A DNA stretch of 64,000 nt from Paenibacillus assamensis DSM 18201 (lineage in GTDB: Bacteria > Bacillota > Bacilli > Paenibacillales > Paenibacillaceae). This document shows positions 1 through 9,480 of the stretch, piece after piece. Numbering within the stretch: position 1 is the first letter of the stretch; every line of letters begins with the position of its first letter. The notes under the pieces are model-generated. The model ran no database searches. It saw only the letters and a program-made list of their open reading frames with translations, and was not told the origin of the DNA. A program made the translations under genes and the position numbers. The stretch spans positions 1 through 64,000 of the forward strand of contig NZ_KE383837.1 of NCBI RefSeq assembly GCF_000422445.1, in the 5' to 3' direction.

Positions 1-314
1 TCAGCTGGATACCCTGGATCAACCGGCACATAAGCGCCGCCCGCCTTCCAAATGGCAACAATCGCAACCAGCATCTCTGGCGAACGATCCATTAGGATGG
101 CTATCAGTTCTTCCCGCTCTGACCCTTGCGCCAGCAAATAGCGAGCCAATTGATTCGCGCGTGCATTCAATTCCGCATAACAGATGTCTTTTCCGTTATA
201 TCGGACAGCCGTTCGTTCAGGCCCATTTGCAACCTGGGTCTCGAACCATTCATGTACTGGCTGTGTTGGAAGCTCAGCATCGGTTTCGTTATAAGCTTCT
301 ATCAGCCGCGTCTT
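1..314. repeat. Near-identical A-domain segment, copy 1 (pairs with 51963-52276)
   Basis: Position n here matches n+51962, with about six mismatches seen by eye (near 125, 239, 256, 261, 264 and 294). Similarity stops abruptly at about 314, exactly at the junction between the C and A domains of NRPS-8. The other end is outside the window, so the repeat is probably longer. It encodes the first ~100 residues of an A domain, with about four amino-acid differences from NRPS-2 module 2. Other A domains in the window do not share such DNA identity. Confidence 0.93.
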
Positions 315-1655
315 TTCTTCAACCGTAACGAGTTCAATTGCCGCCACTGCCACATTCGGATTCGCAGCTACCTGATTCGCAATATGCTCTACATGCATCG
401 CCACCTGCTCTATATACAACGGGTCATATTTATTAGCATTAAAACTAAATTGAAAGGTCAATCCTTCACCTGGAGCTACCGTTATATCAAAATCGTAGTT
501 AGTCTGTTCATAGGCATGGAAGCCGCAAATTTGAAAGTCCGATCCTATTTCCTCTGACGAACCCTCCAGTTCCTGTTGAACGGGGAAGTTTTCAAAGACG
601 AGAACATGATCAATTAGATTTTGTCTCAGCTCTGTTTGATTTTGAATATCGTACAGTGGTACAAAGCTGTAGGCTTCCGCCTCTAGCGTTGACTCCTGAA
701 CACGTCGGACGAGTTCAGCAAAATGATCACCTTCCGCCTTTATGCGAACCGGAATCGTATTAATAAACAGACCGACCATATTTTCAATCCCAGCAATGCT
801 GGAAGGTCTTCCTGACACAACTGCTCCAAAGACTGCATCCGCCGTGCCATTATACTTTTGCAATAAAACTCCCCAAATACATTGAACAACCGTACTCATC
901 GTTGCTTGGCTGGCATTTGCCAGCCTATGCAGCGATGCTGTCGTTGCCTCTGACAGGCTGCAACTGACCGTCTGCTGGCGGTAACCGCCAGCAGTTCCAA
1001 TCTGCGCCACCTTCGGCAACGATGTTCCTTGTTCATAGCCAAATAGAGTACGCCCCCAGTAACTCAACGCTTCTTCCTTGTCTTGTTCCCCGAGCCAAGC
1101 AATATAGCTGCTATAAGGTACTGCTTTGTAGCGTGGTACAAGAAGACCTTGCTTCTTCAGCTGATAATACTCCATAAACTGCTTCATAACGATGCTGACA
1201 CACCAGCCGTCCATCACAATATGATGATGGCTCCATATCCAGCGATACGACGTTGCTGCAAGCTTGAACACGGTTAAACGCATCAATGGATCCTTAACCA
1301 GATCAAACCCTTTTGCCATATCTGCCGCTCTAAATTGGCATAATTTCTCCTGCTGCTCGTCTTGGCTTAATGCAACCCAGTCCTCATAGTGAACGGTAAT
1401 AGGCCGTTCTTTCAATACCACTTGCCGAGGCTGTTTCACCTTGTCTGTCACAAATACAGTGCGAAATACATCATGACGGGCTATGACAGCATTCATACTT
1501 TCTTCCACAAGTTCCACATCAACTTCGCCAGCTATGTCAAATTCGATCTGTTCAAAATAGGCCGTTGATTTGCTATCCAGCATGGCATGAAACAAAATAC
1601 CTTCTTGCATTGGCGACAACGAATAAATGTCCTGAATCTCCGGCTTCTTGACCAT
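1..1655 (-). CDS. NRPS-8: C domain and start of an A domain, 3' end outside the window
   Basis: This NRPS would accept the chain from NRPS-7 and add the next residue. I translated about 551 codons from the ATG at 1655 to the left edge without a stop. A C domain spans residues about 5-445, starting with an acceptor-type sequence (EIQDIYSLSPMQEGILFH) and carrying HHHIVMDGW near residue 144. It is the DCL type, which fits the E domain ending NRPS-7. An A domain starts near residue 450 and is cut before its substrate pocket, so specificity cannot be read. The A-domain start is almost identical to that of NRPS-2 module 2 (DNA 1-314 versus 51963-52276), which suggests the same substrate. An AGGTGG ribosome site lies 7 nt upstream, and the NRPS-7 stop codon is 19 bp away, so the two are probably co-transcribed. 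The identification is certain; the remaining modules and any release domain are not visible. Confidence 0.96.
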   Translation of the reverse strand, partial: MVKKPEIQDIYSLSPMQEGILFHAMLDSKSTAYFEQIEFDIAGEVDVELVEESMNAVIARHDVFRTVFVTDKVKQPRQVVLKERPITVHYEDWVALSQDEQQEKLCQFRAADMAKGFDLVKDPLMRLTVFKLAATSYRWIWSHHHIVMDGWCVSIVMKQFMEYYQLKKQGLLVPRYKAVPYSSYIAWLGEQDKEEALSYWGRTLFGYEQGTSLPKVAQIGTAGGYRQQTVSCSLSEATTASLHRLANASQATMSTVVQCIWGVLLQKYNGTADAVFGAVVSGRPSSIAGIENMVGLFINTIPVRIKAEGDHFAELVRRVQESTLEAEAYSFVPLYDIQNQTELRQNLIDHVLVFENFPVQQELEGSSEEIGSDFQICGFHAYEQTNYDFDITVAPGEGLTFQFSFNANKYDPLYIEQVAMHVEHIANQVAANPNVAVAAIELVTVEEKTRLIEAYNETDAELPTQPVHEWFETQVANGPERTAVRYNGKDICYAELNARANQLARYLLAQGSEREELIAILMDRSPEMLVAIVAIWKAGGAYVPVDPGYPA

Positions 1656-1662
1656 ATCCCAA

Positions 1663-1668
1663 CCACCT
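1663..1668 (-). promoter_or_regulatory. Ribosome binding site of NRPS-8
   Basis: AGGTGG read on the minus strand lies 7 nt before the ATG at 1655. It supports this start over any internal one and lies in the 19-bp gap after the NRPS-7 stop codon. Confidence 0.75.
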
Positions 1669-1674
1669 AATCAT

Positions 1675-4600
1675 TTAGAGTAAACGAATGATATCCTCAA
1701 TGTCTCCAAGCTCTTCTAGCGACATATCCTTGCCCGTGAAGTCTGATGCTGTGAGCTCGGAGTCTTCCTTTGATACACAGTGTTCGATTACAAGCAACAA
1801 CTGTTCCTTGTACATAGTGATCAGTTGGTTGATCTCTAATTCGGAAAATTGTTCAGGGTGGTAATTAAACGATAGGGTCAATTGTCCGCCACTTACCATT
1901 CCATTGATATCAAGCGCATACGCGCGCTCCATTTCAGGGCTTAACGAATGGCCCATAGACAGAGATGACACGGATAGGCCTCGTCCTTGGACGTCCTGAT
2001 CGAATTGACCTAAGTAGTTGAAGCTTATTTCGGGCAACACCCTTGTTCGACCTGCCGGCAGAAGATGCCCATCAGATAGGTAAGCAAGAATGCCATACCC
2101 GATTCCTTTGTTCGGAATTCTTCGCAAGTTATCCTTTACCCGCTTGATGGCATAGGACAGTTTCTCATCTTGATTGCAAGGCATTGGAACATGTGTATCA
2201 ATAATGACCGGATACATCGTCGTAAACCAGCCTACCGTACGGGTTATGTCCATACCGTCCAATATTTGCTCACGTCCATGTCCTTCCAAGTTAATCTTAA
2301 TTTGGTCCATGCTTTTCCATCGCTGGAAAGTTAGTCCCAGCGCTGTAAGCAGCACATCATTAATTTCTGTGTTGTAAGCACGATGCACCCGCTTCAGAAG
2401 TGTATCTGTATCCTGAGTGGAAAGTTCCAAAAATGCCGTCTCTGCTATTTTCCTGCTGCCTCTCGTCTTTGCGGAATTACCGCCAGTCAGCGGAATAATT
2501 TCTGCCTGCTCGACTTGGAGCCAGTAATCACGTTCCTTAAGCGCTTTGCGGCTCCTTGCATAGATCATGAGTTGCTGGGCATAATCCCGGAAAGAATGAG
2601 TTTTCGGTTGGAACATAATCTCATCTCCCCGACCAGCCTGCTCCAAGCCTAGCTTCAAATCCTCAAGCAGAATCCGCCAAGAAACCCCATCTACCACAAG
2701 ATGATGAACCACGATGAGCAGATGATCGCCTTCGGCAGTCTTGAACCAACCAAGCTTGACCAAAGGACCCTGCTCTATGTTAAGGCTGGATTGTACACGA
2801 CCTGCAAGTTGCTCGATTTCATCCGATGGATTAATCCTGTCGCATAGGTCATATATCAATAGTTCACACAGCGATCCGTCAGCACCACGATTTAGCTGAA
2901 TGCTTTTACTTCCATTTGACTTATACACGATTCGCAGCGCATCATGATGAAGAACCAATTCCCGGAATACCCGATGTAGAATCTTCTCATCAAACCCTTC
3001 TGGATCGTAGAGCATAACCGACTGATTATAATGATGTGCATCTGTGAACTGTTGTGAAAAAAACCAGTGCTGGATTGGTGTAAGCGGAATTTCTCCTTCT
3101 ACAATGCCTTGTTCAATTTGCTTCACATTAAGTGTTACATAATCACTCAGCAAGCCAATCGTACGCAAACGGAATAAATCCTTCATCTCCATGCTGTAAC
3201 CATAACCGTGCAGTCTCGCAGACACTTGTATCGCCTTGATCGAATCTCCGCCAAGCTCAAAGAAATCATCCTCAATGCCAATGCGTTCTGTATCCAGCAC
3301 ATCTTGCCAGATTGCAACCAATACTTCTTCTATTTCATTGCGTGGATCGACATAGGCTGCAACTGTCAGGGTATATGCCTGCGGCTCAGGAAGTGCATTA
3401 CGGTTCACCTTTCCATTACTCGTCAATGGTACCGCGTCCAATTGAATAAAATAGGAAGGAACCATATAGTCCGGAACGACCGACTTCAAATCGTTTCTCA
3501 GCACAGAAGCGCTCCGTTCAATTCTCGCCGCTGTTGTATAGTAAGCGCACAGATAGGCTTGTCCATCCTCATCCTTGCGAGCGACCACAACTGCCTCTTG
3601 TAACCCTTCGTGTCGCAGTAGTGCTGCTTCTACTTCTGCCAGCTCAATACGATGTCCACGGATTTTGACTTGGTGGTCAATCCGTCCCATATACACCAAT
3701 TCCCCCTGGGGCAAACGTTTCGCCAAGTCGCCTGACTTGTACAGCCGCTCTCCTGGAACGAACGGACTGTTCAAGAAGCGCTCCGCGGTCAGTTCTGGTC
3801 TATTCAAATACCCACGGCACACACCTTCTCCGCCAACAAATAACTCACCGGTCACACCAATTGGAACTGGCTTCAGCTGATTGTCCAACACGTATGCTGT
3901 TAGTGTCGGTAGTGGTGTTCCGATATTCGCCGAATTCCCCTCTATTTCTGTTTGTGTAATTTCCTTATACGTGACATGTACTGTCGTCTCCGTGATACCG
4001 TACATATTAATCAGTTTCGTCTCTGGATAGCGTGTATGAAACGGCTTAAGCTGCAATGGGTTCAAGGCTTCTCCGCCAAAAATCACATACTTTAACGCGA
4101 GCTGACGCTTATGTCTCGCATCCTCCTGCAGCAAATGATAGAACGCTGTTGGTGTTTGGTTAAGCACCGTAACGCTCTCCGCGGCAAGCAACTGCAAAAA
4201 TGCCTTCGGATTGATTGCAGTTTCCTTTGGAACGACTACCAATGTCCCTCCGTACAGCAGCGCTCCATACATTTCCCATACCGAGAAATCAAAACAATAC
4301 GAATGGAACATCGTCCATACATCACGCTCATTAAAAGCGAACACATTTCGTTCATTGTGCACCAGCCGCACCACATTGCCATGTTCAAGCATCGCACCCT
4401 TAGGCTTGCCCGTAGTCCCTGACGTGTAAATGATATAGGCCACATCTGTAGGTTCATTGATAGAATCAAGATTTGCATAAACGATTGCATTGGTCGCGAC
4501 CTCTTGATCACGGCTCTGATTCCGATCATTTAAATGGTGGTTTGATGCAAAATAATCGCCATTAAGCGTCAACACTTGCCCAGTAAAAGTGGCTGGCACG

Positions 4601-7600
4601 ACCCTCCATTCATCTGCCAGCAGCCATGCCGCACCACTGTCTTCTAACATGAACTGCACACGCTCTAATGGATATGTCGGGTCTATTGGCAGATAGGCAC
4701 CGCCTGCCTTAAGCACTGCCAAAAGTGTCATAACCATGTCTGCCGAACGTTCCATCATAACAGCAATAATGGAACCTCGTGCTATACCATTAGTCCGTAG
4801 TCGATGCGCCAATGCATTCGCCTTTCCGTTGAGCTCCTGATAAGTCATCCGCGTGCTTTCATGTATTAAGGCAACCCGGTCTCCCCAAGCCGCAGCTTGT
4901 TCCTCGAATATTCCATGAATGGTCTTTTCTCGCGGATAATTAGCCGCTGTTTGGTTCCATCCGTATAACAAGCTGTGCTTCTCTTCCGCTGATATGAGTT
5001 CAATATGTTGCAGCTGCACGTCAGGATTAGACGCAATTTGTTCCAATATACGTGTATAGTAGCCAGCGAACCTCTCTACCGTCTCTCTGTGAAACAGTTT
5101 TGTGCTGTATTCAAGGCTGAATCCGATCGTACCGTCTTGGTCATTCTCAATGGCGCTTAGCGTCAAATCAAATTTAGCAACGGGATGGTCAAACGCATAG
5201 GGCTCTACAGATAATTTCTCTGCTATACCTGTCCCCCGATTCATGTTCTGCAGAACGAACATTGTGTCAAACAACGCATTTCTACTGACATCACGCTTCA
5301 AGCTCAGCTTCTCGATTACATACTCAAATGGCAGTTGTTGATGTTCAAAAGCTTCCATGATATGTTCTCTTGCTTCTTCTAGGAAGGAGCTGAACGATTT
5401 CTCCGCATTTGGATAAAGACGGAATGCAAGAGTATTCACGAACATGCCTATGACCGTTTCTAAGTCTGGATGACTACGCCCAGCTATTGGGGAACCTACA
5501 ATAATGTCCTCTTGACCCGATAATTTCGCGAGCAGCACATGGTAGGCCGACAATAGTATCATAAATAAGGTTGTGCCAGCATCTGCACTCCTTTTACGAA
5601 TGTAAGCAGACAGGCTCTCACTAAGTTGGAAGGTTAGACGATCTCCCTCAAAACGGTATGTTAATGGCCGTGTCTCATCATACGGAAGTTCCAGTACTGG
5701 CATTGAACCGCTAAAACGCTGCAGCCAAAATTGCTCCGCCTTAAACATATCCTCTGATTGCAGCCATTCTTGCTCCCATACGGCATAATCCTTATAGTGA
5801 AGCCGTTCAGTAACAAGCTCTTTCCCTTCATAGCAAGCTACTAATTGATCCATGAATAAGCTTTGCGACATGCCATCTGTAATAATATGATGCATATCGA
5901 TCATGAGCACATGGCGATGCTCCCCGATCAGTAGCAGTTCTGCACGCATTAACGGTGCCGCATTTAGGTCAAATGGGCGAATGAATGCTTGAACCCGTTC
6001 CTCCACCTCTTGCTCGTTGGCATGATGGACCAATAATGAGAATGGAACATCCGAGTGTATTTGCTGTACTGGCACACCATTGAAAAGTGGAAAAGAAGTT
6101 CGCAGTGCTTCATGATGGACAATCAATCTTCGAATCGCTTCCTCCAACTTATTCGCTTGAAGTGGCCCTTTTAGTTCATAGACATTCGGCACATTGTAAG
6201 CTGCCTGCGCGGATTCAAATTTCTGAAGCATGAGCATCCGTTTTTGGGCAGATGATACCGGATAGCACTCTCTTTTTTCCGCCAATGGGATCGTCCGCAG
6301 CTGTTCGATATTTCCTTTTTCCAACAACCCAGCCATCTGGGAAAGGGTTGGCGTCTGGAACACGAGTCGCAACGGGAGTCGAACCTGCATCCGTTTATGA
6401 ATGAGCTGGATTAGCTGGGTAGCCTTCAACGAATGTCCGCCAAGGTCAAAGAAGCTGTCCCCACGACCAATACGGGCAACACCCAACACCTCTTGCCAAA
6501 TGGCTGCAAGTTCTAATTCCGTTTTACTTGTCGGCTCCTCATAAGAGAGATGTGAACCACTTCCTTCCGGAGGCTCCGGCAAAGCCGTCTTATCTACTTT
6601 GCCGTTTGGTGTTAACGGTAGTTGTTCCAGTTTGACGAAGGCACTGGGAATCATATAATCTGGCAGACTTTCAGCAAGCCATTCTCGCCATTTTGCCGCT
6701 GTTACTTCTTCCCAACCGGCATAATATGCACATAAATACTTATCGTTTGCCGATGGTTCTGAGGACACCGCTTTCGTCCTAACCATAACAACAGCTTCTT
6801 TTACGGTTGAATGTTTCAACATGCGGGTCTCAATTTCACCAGGCTCGATTCGGAACCCACGGATTTTAACTTGTTGATCGATTCGTCCTAAATATTCAAT
6901 CCTCCCGTCTGTCAGCCAACGAGCTAAATCCCCAGTTCTATACATCATCTTGTCCGAGCAAAATGGATCAGGCGTAAAATGCTCCGCTGTAAGCTGCTCA
7001 CGGTTCAAATAACCTTTACCTACACCATCTCCTCCAACACAAAGCTCCCCTGGTACGCCGATCGGTACAAGTCTTCCTAAACGATCCATAATATAGGCGC
7101 TTGAGTTTGTTATTGGTCTGCCGATTGGGATGTTGCGCGCATACTCCTTGTCCACAAGACCACAAACCGAGAACGTTGTATTTTCTGTTGGGCCGTATCC
7201 ATTAATAATGGCCAACTGCGGGCATTCCCGTCTTACACGATTAATGTGAACAGGAGATAACGCATCCCCTCCGACTAGCAGTTGCTTCATACTACGAAAC
7301 ATACCCGGTCTTTCCTGAGACAGTTGGTTAAACAGGGGCGAGGTTAGCCACATCGTCGTTATTTCATAATCTCGGATAGCGTCTTCTAGCCTACCAGCGT
7401 CCAATAACGTTTCCTCATCCGTCAAGCAAAGCGTCATACCATTTAAGAGCGTCCCCCATACTTCGAAAGTACTGGCATCGAATACAGCAGCTCCCGTTTG
7501 CAGCAGTCGATCACCTGCCTGCAATGTGGCATAATCGATGTTCCTCACTAAACGGACGATGTTGCGATGCGAAATCATGACACCCTTAGGCACGCCCGTT

Positions 7601-9462
7601 GTACCTGACGTATACATCGTATAAGCAAGGTGCTGCGCTTCTGCCAAGTTTGAAAAAGATTCATTCGGGACGTACTCTAATTCATCTGCTATGATTGTCT
7701 TAACAGACAGGGATTCGCCAGCAAAAGATAGATCTTCACGATCAGCTGCCAAAATCATGTAGCTAATATTGCTGTCATGAATCATGTATTCGATCCGTGT
7801 TGACGGATAATTCGGATCAATGGGTACATAAGCACAACCCCCCTTCAAAATACCCAACATGCCAATGACCGCTACTGCAGACCGATCAGCTAACAGCCCG
7901 ATCGTATTCCCTTTTTTTACTCCTCGTTTCCATAATGCGGCTGCGACTTTATTGCTAGCCTCATCCAACTCCCTATAGGTCAGCTGGCCATTATGCCAAA
8001 GTATCGCATTGGCCTGTGGATGAATGTCCACTTGTGCGGCAAATAGCTCCGGAATGCTTTGATTGCGAGGATAATCTTTGCTAGTCGCATTGAAGTGAAG
8101 TAAGATCTCCTCTTTTTCAGCCAACGTAATAATAGGAATATCAGCAACCAACACATCTGGCTCAGTGATGACGGCTTCTGCAGCCTGCTGGAAATGTCCC
8201 CCGATTCGCTCAATGAAGACCCGCTCATATACCTGTGGGTTAAAACTCATCTTTACAAATAGGGATGTTCCTGGACCAATCGCCACCGTCAGATCATAGC
8301 TCGTCTGCTCAAAGACCTCGATATCATCAATAATAAAACCTGTATCCGTCCCCTGATTTGACTCTTCAATCTGCTCAGAAATTGGATAGTTCTCAAAGGC
8401 AACAATGTGGTTGATTAGACGGTGCTTCAGCAAACTCTCTGCTTGTATGTCATACAACGGATAATAATGGTGACTCTCCGAAGCCGCCGAAGCTGCCTGT
8501 ACTTCGTGCAATAGTGCTGCAAAAGACTTTGCTCTGCCCTGAACACGTACAGGAACCGTATTGATAAACAGACCTACCATATGCTCAATGCCGAGGATGT
8601 CTGACGGTCTGCCGGAAACGACGGAACCGAACACGACATCATCCGAACGATTGTAGTACTGAAGCAGAGCACCCCACAGTGCTTGAATAACCGTATTTAG
8701 CGTGACACGTTGCGAAGAAGCTAACTGCTGCAGCCCGCTTGTCTGCTCCACCGTTAATCGAAACGATACCTCTTCTTGCTGGGCAGCACCGTTGTTCGTG
8801 CTCAATGCCTCCGTCTTGCGTGGAAGAGCAGCGAGCTGCTCATAACCGGCCAAGTAATCACGCCAAAAATGCTTTGATTGTTCCCGATCTTGCTTGTCCA
8901 GCCATTCCACGAACCTTCTATACGGAACCGGTTTTTCCAGCTCTGCCAACCGATTATCTCCACAAGCTTGATACAGTTGCATAAGCTCCTTCATAATGAT
9001 GCCAATGCACCAACCGTCCATCAGAACATGGTGATGGCTCCATATAAGTACACTTCGTAATTCATCCAATTTCAGAACCGAAATGCGGACTAGAAGTTCA
9101 CGGGAAAGATCGAAGCCGTACTCCTTATCCTTACGCTTGAACTCCTCCAACTTCCATTGCTTCATTTCTTCACCAAAGCCGGATAAATCCTTCGTTTGCA
9201 CCTGTAACTGTCTTTTCTTCAGAACGACCTGTTGGGGCGTTTTTGTCTTCTCGTGAATAAAGTTAGTCCGTAAAATGTCATGCCGCTCGATAAGCTCATT
9301 AAAACTTCTCTCTAACCATTTGATATTCAAGCTTCCAGACAAATGAAATGTCGTCTGTTCAAAATAAGCCTGTGATTGTTGATCGAGCAGCGAATGAAAC
9401 AGCATACCCTCTTGAAGCGGTGTACACGGGTAAATATTTTGAATCTCCAGCTTTGTGGACAT
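1675..9462 (-). CDS. NRPS-7: C-A(Val)-T-C-A(Thr)-T-E, two modules
   Basis: A 2595-residue two-module synthetase predicted to add L-Val and then D-Thr. Order: C1 (HHHVLMDGW near residue 143, DCL type, fitting the E domain ending NRPS-6); A1 (TSGTTG near 618; pocket D-A-F-W-L-G-G-T-F, the Val code); T1 (GGHSLK, Ser near 1011); C2 (LCL type, MHHIITDG near 1190); A2 (near 1680; pocket D-F-W-N-I-G-M-V-H, the Thr code); T2 (GGDSIK, near 2074); E (HHLVVDGVSW near 2255). The C-terminus has a donor-type tail after TASDF, ending in SLEELGDIEDIIRLL, as expected for docking to the C domain of NRPS-8. The ATG at 9462 is chosen over an in-frame GTG at 9474 because AGAGGTGG lies 8 nt before it and the GTG overlaps that site. 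Here the Val-to-Thr step is encoded within one protein, unlike the split NRPS-5/NRPS-6 pair. Pocket calls are by eye. Confidence 0.97.
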   Translation of the reverse strand: MSTKLEIQNIYPCTPLQEGMLFHSLLDQQSQAYFEQTTFHLSGSLNIKWLERSFNELIERHDILRTNFIHEKTKTPQQVVLKKRQLQVQTKDLSGFGEEMKQWKLEEFKRKDKEYGFDLSRELLVRISVLKLDELRSVLIWSHHHVLMDGWCIGIIMKELMQLYQACGDNRLAELEKPVPYRRFVEWLDKQDREQSKHFWRDYLAGYEQLAALPRKTEALSTNNGAAQQEEVSFRLTVEQTSGLQQLASSQRVTLNTVIQALWGALLQYYNRSDDVVFGSVVSGRPSDILGIEHMVGLFINTVPVRVQGRAKSFAALLHEVQAASAASESHHYYPLYDIQAESLLKHRLINHIVAFENYPISEQIEESNQGTDTGFIIDDIEVFEQTSYDLTVAIGPGTSLFVKMSFNPQVYERVFIERIGGHFQQAAEAVITEPDVLVADIPIITLAEKEEILLHFNATSKDYPRNQSIPELFAAQVDIHPQANAILWHNGQLTYRELDEASNKVAAALWKRGVKKGNTIGLLADRSAVAVIGMLGILKGGCAYVPIDPNYPSTRIEYMIHDSNISYMILAADREDLSFAGESLSVKTIIADELEYVPNESFSNLAEAQHLAYTMYTSGTTGVPKGVMISHRNIVRLVRNIDYATLQAGDRLLQTGAAVFDASTFEVWGTLLNGMTLCLTDEETLLDAGRLEDAIRDYEITTMWLTSPLFNQLSQERPGMFRSMKQLLVGGDALSPVHINRVRRECPQLAIINGYGPTENTTFSVCGLVDKEYARNIPIGRPITNSSAYIMDRLGRLVPIGVPGELCVGGDGVGKGYLNREQLTAEHFTPDPFCSDKMMYRTGDLARWLTDGRIEYLGRIDQQVKIRGFRIEPGEIETRMLKHSTVKEAVVMVRTKAVSSEPSANDKYLCAYYAGWEEVTAAKWREWLAESLPDYMIPSAFVKLEQLPLTPNGKVDKTALPEPPEGSGSHLSYEEPTSKTELELAAIWQEVLGVARIGRGDSFFDLGGHSLKATQLIQLIHKRMQVRLPLRLVFQTPTLSQMAGLLEKGNIEQLRTIPLAEKRECYPVSSAQKRMLMLQKFESAQAAYNVPNVYELKGPLQANKLEEAIRRLIVHHEALRTSFPLFNGVPVQQIHSDVPFSLLVHHANEQEVEERVQAFIRPFDLNAAPLMRAELLLIGEHRHVLMIDMHHIITDGMSQSLFMDQLVACYEGKELVTERLHYKDYAVWEQEWLQSEDMFKAEQFWLQRFSGSMPVLELPYDETRPLTYRFEGDRLTFQLSESLSAYIRKRSADAGTTLFMILLSAYHVLLAKLSGQEDIIVGSPIAGRSHPDLETVIGMFVNTLAFRLYPNAEKSFSSFLEEAREHIMEAFEHQQLPFEYVIEKLSLKRDVSRNALFDTMFVLQNMNRGTGIAEKLSVEPYAFDHPVAKFDLTLSAIENDQDGTIGFSLEYSTKLFHRETVERFAGYYTRILEQIASNPDVQLQHIELISAEEKHSLLYGWNQTAANYPREKTIHGIFEEQAAAWGDRVALIHESTRMTYQELNGKANALAHRLRTNGIARGSIIAVMMERSADMVMTLLAVLKAGGAYLPIDPTYPLERVQFMLEDSGAAWLLADEWRVVPATFTGQVLTLNGDYFASNHHLNDRNQSRDQEVATNAIVYANLDSINEPTDVAYIIYTSGTTGKPKGAMLEHGNVVRLVHNERNVFAFNERDVWTMFHSYCFDFSVWEMYGALLYGGTLVVVPKETAINPKAFLQLLAAESVTVLNQTPTAFYHLLQEDARHKRQLALKYVIFGGEALNPLQLKPFHTRYPETKLINMYGITETTVHVTYKEITQTEIEGNSANIGTPLPTLTAYVLDNQLKPVPIGVTGELFVGGEGVCRGYLNRPELTAERFLNSPFVPGERLYKSGDLAKRLPQGELVYMGRIDHQVKIRGHRIELAEVEAALLRHEGLQEAVVVARKDEDGQAYLCAYYTTAARIERSASVLRNDLKSVVPDYMVPSYFIQLDAVPLTSNGKVNRNALPEPQAYTLTVAAYVDPRNEIEEVLVAIWQDVLDTERIGIEDDFFELGGDSIKAIQVSARLHGYGYSMEMKDLFRLRTIGLLSDYVTLNVKQIEQGIVEGEIPLTPIQHWFFSQQFTDAHHYNQSVMLYDPEGFDEKILHRVFRELVLHHDALRIVYKSNGSKSIQLNRGADGSLCELLIYDLCDRINPSDEIEQLAGRVQSSLNIEQGPLVKLGWFKTAEGDHLLIVVHHLVVDGVSWRILLEDLKLGLEQAGRGDEIMFQPKTHSFRDYAQQLMIYARSRKALKERDYWLQVEQAEIIPLTGGNSAKTRGSRKIAETAFLELSTQDTDTLLKRVHRAYNTEINDVLLTALGLTFQRWKSMDQIKINLEGHGREQILDGMDITRTVGWFTTMYPVIIDTHVPMPCNQDEKLSYAIKRVKDNLRRIPNKGIGYGILAYLSDGHLLPAGRTRVLPEISFNYLGQFDQDVQGRGLSVSSLSMGHSLSPEMERAYALDINGMVSGGQLTLSFNYHPEQFSELEINQLITMYKEQLLLVIEHCVSKEDSELTASDFTGKDMSLEELGDIEDIIRLL

Positions 9463-9470
9463 ATCCGCTA

Positions 9471-9478
9471 CCACCTCT
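9471..9478 (-). promoter_or_regulatory. Ribosome binding site deciding the NRPS-7 start
   Basis: AGAGGTGG on the minus strand lies 8 nt before the ATG at 9462. The upstream in-frame GTG at 9474 falls inside this site, which argues against that start. Confidence 0.75.
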
Positions 9479-9480
9479 GC

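Noticed and set aside
126-557. Plus-strand open frame sharing its first ~40 residues with one at 52088-52300
   Set aside because: The similarity comes from the duplicated A-domain DNA. Both are antisense shadows of NRPS-8 and NRPS-2.
9463-9474. Longer NRPS-7 start at an in-frame GTG (9474)
   Set aside because: The GTG is part of the ribosome site that serves the ATG at 9462.
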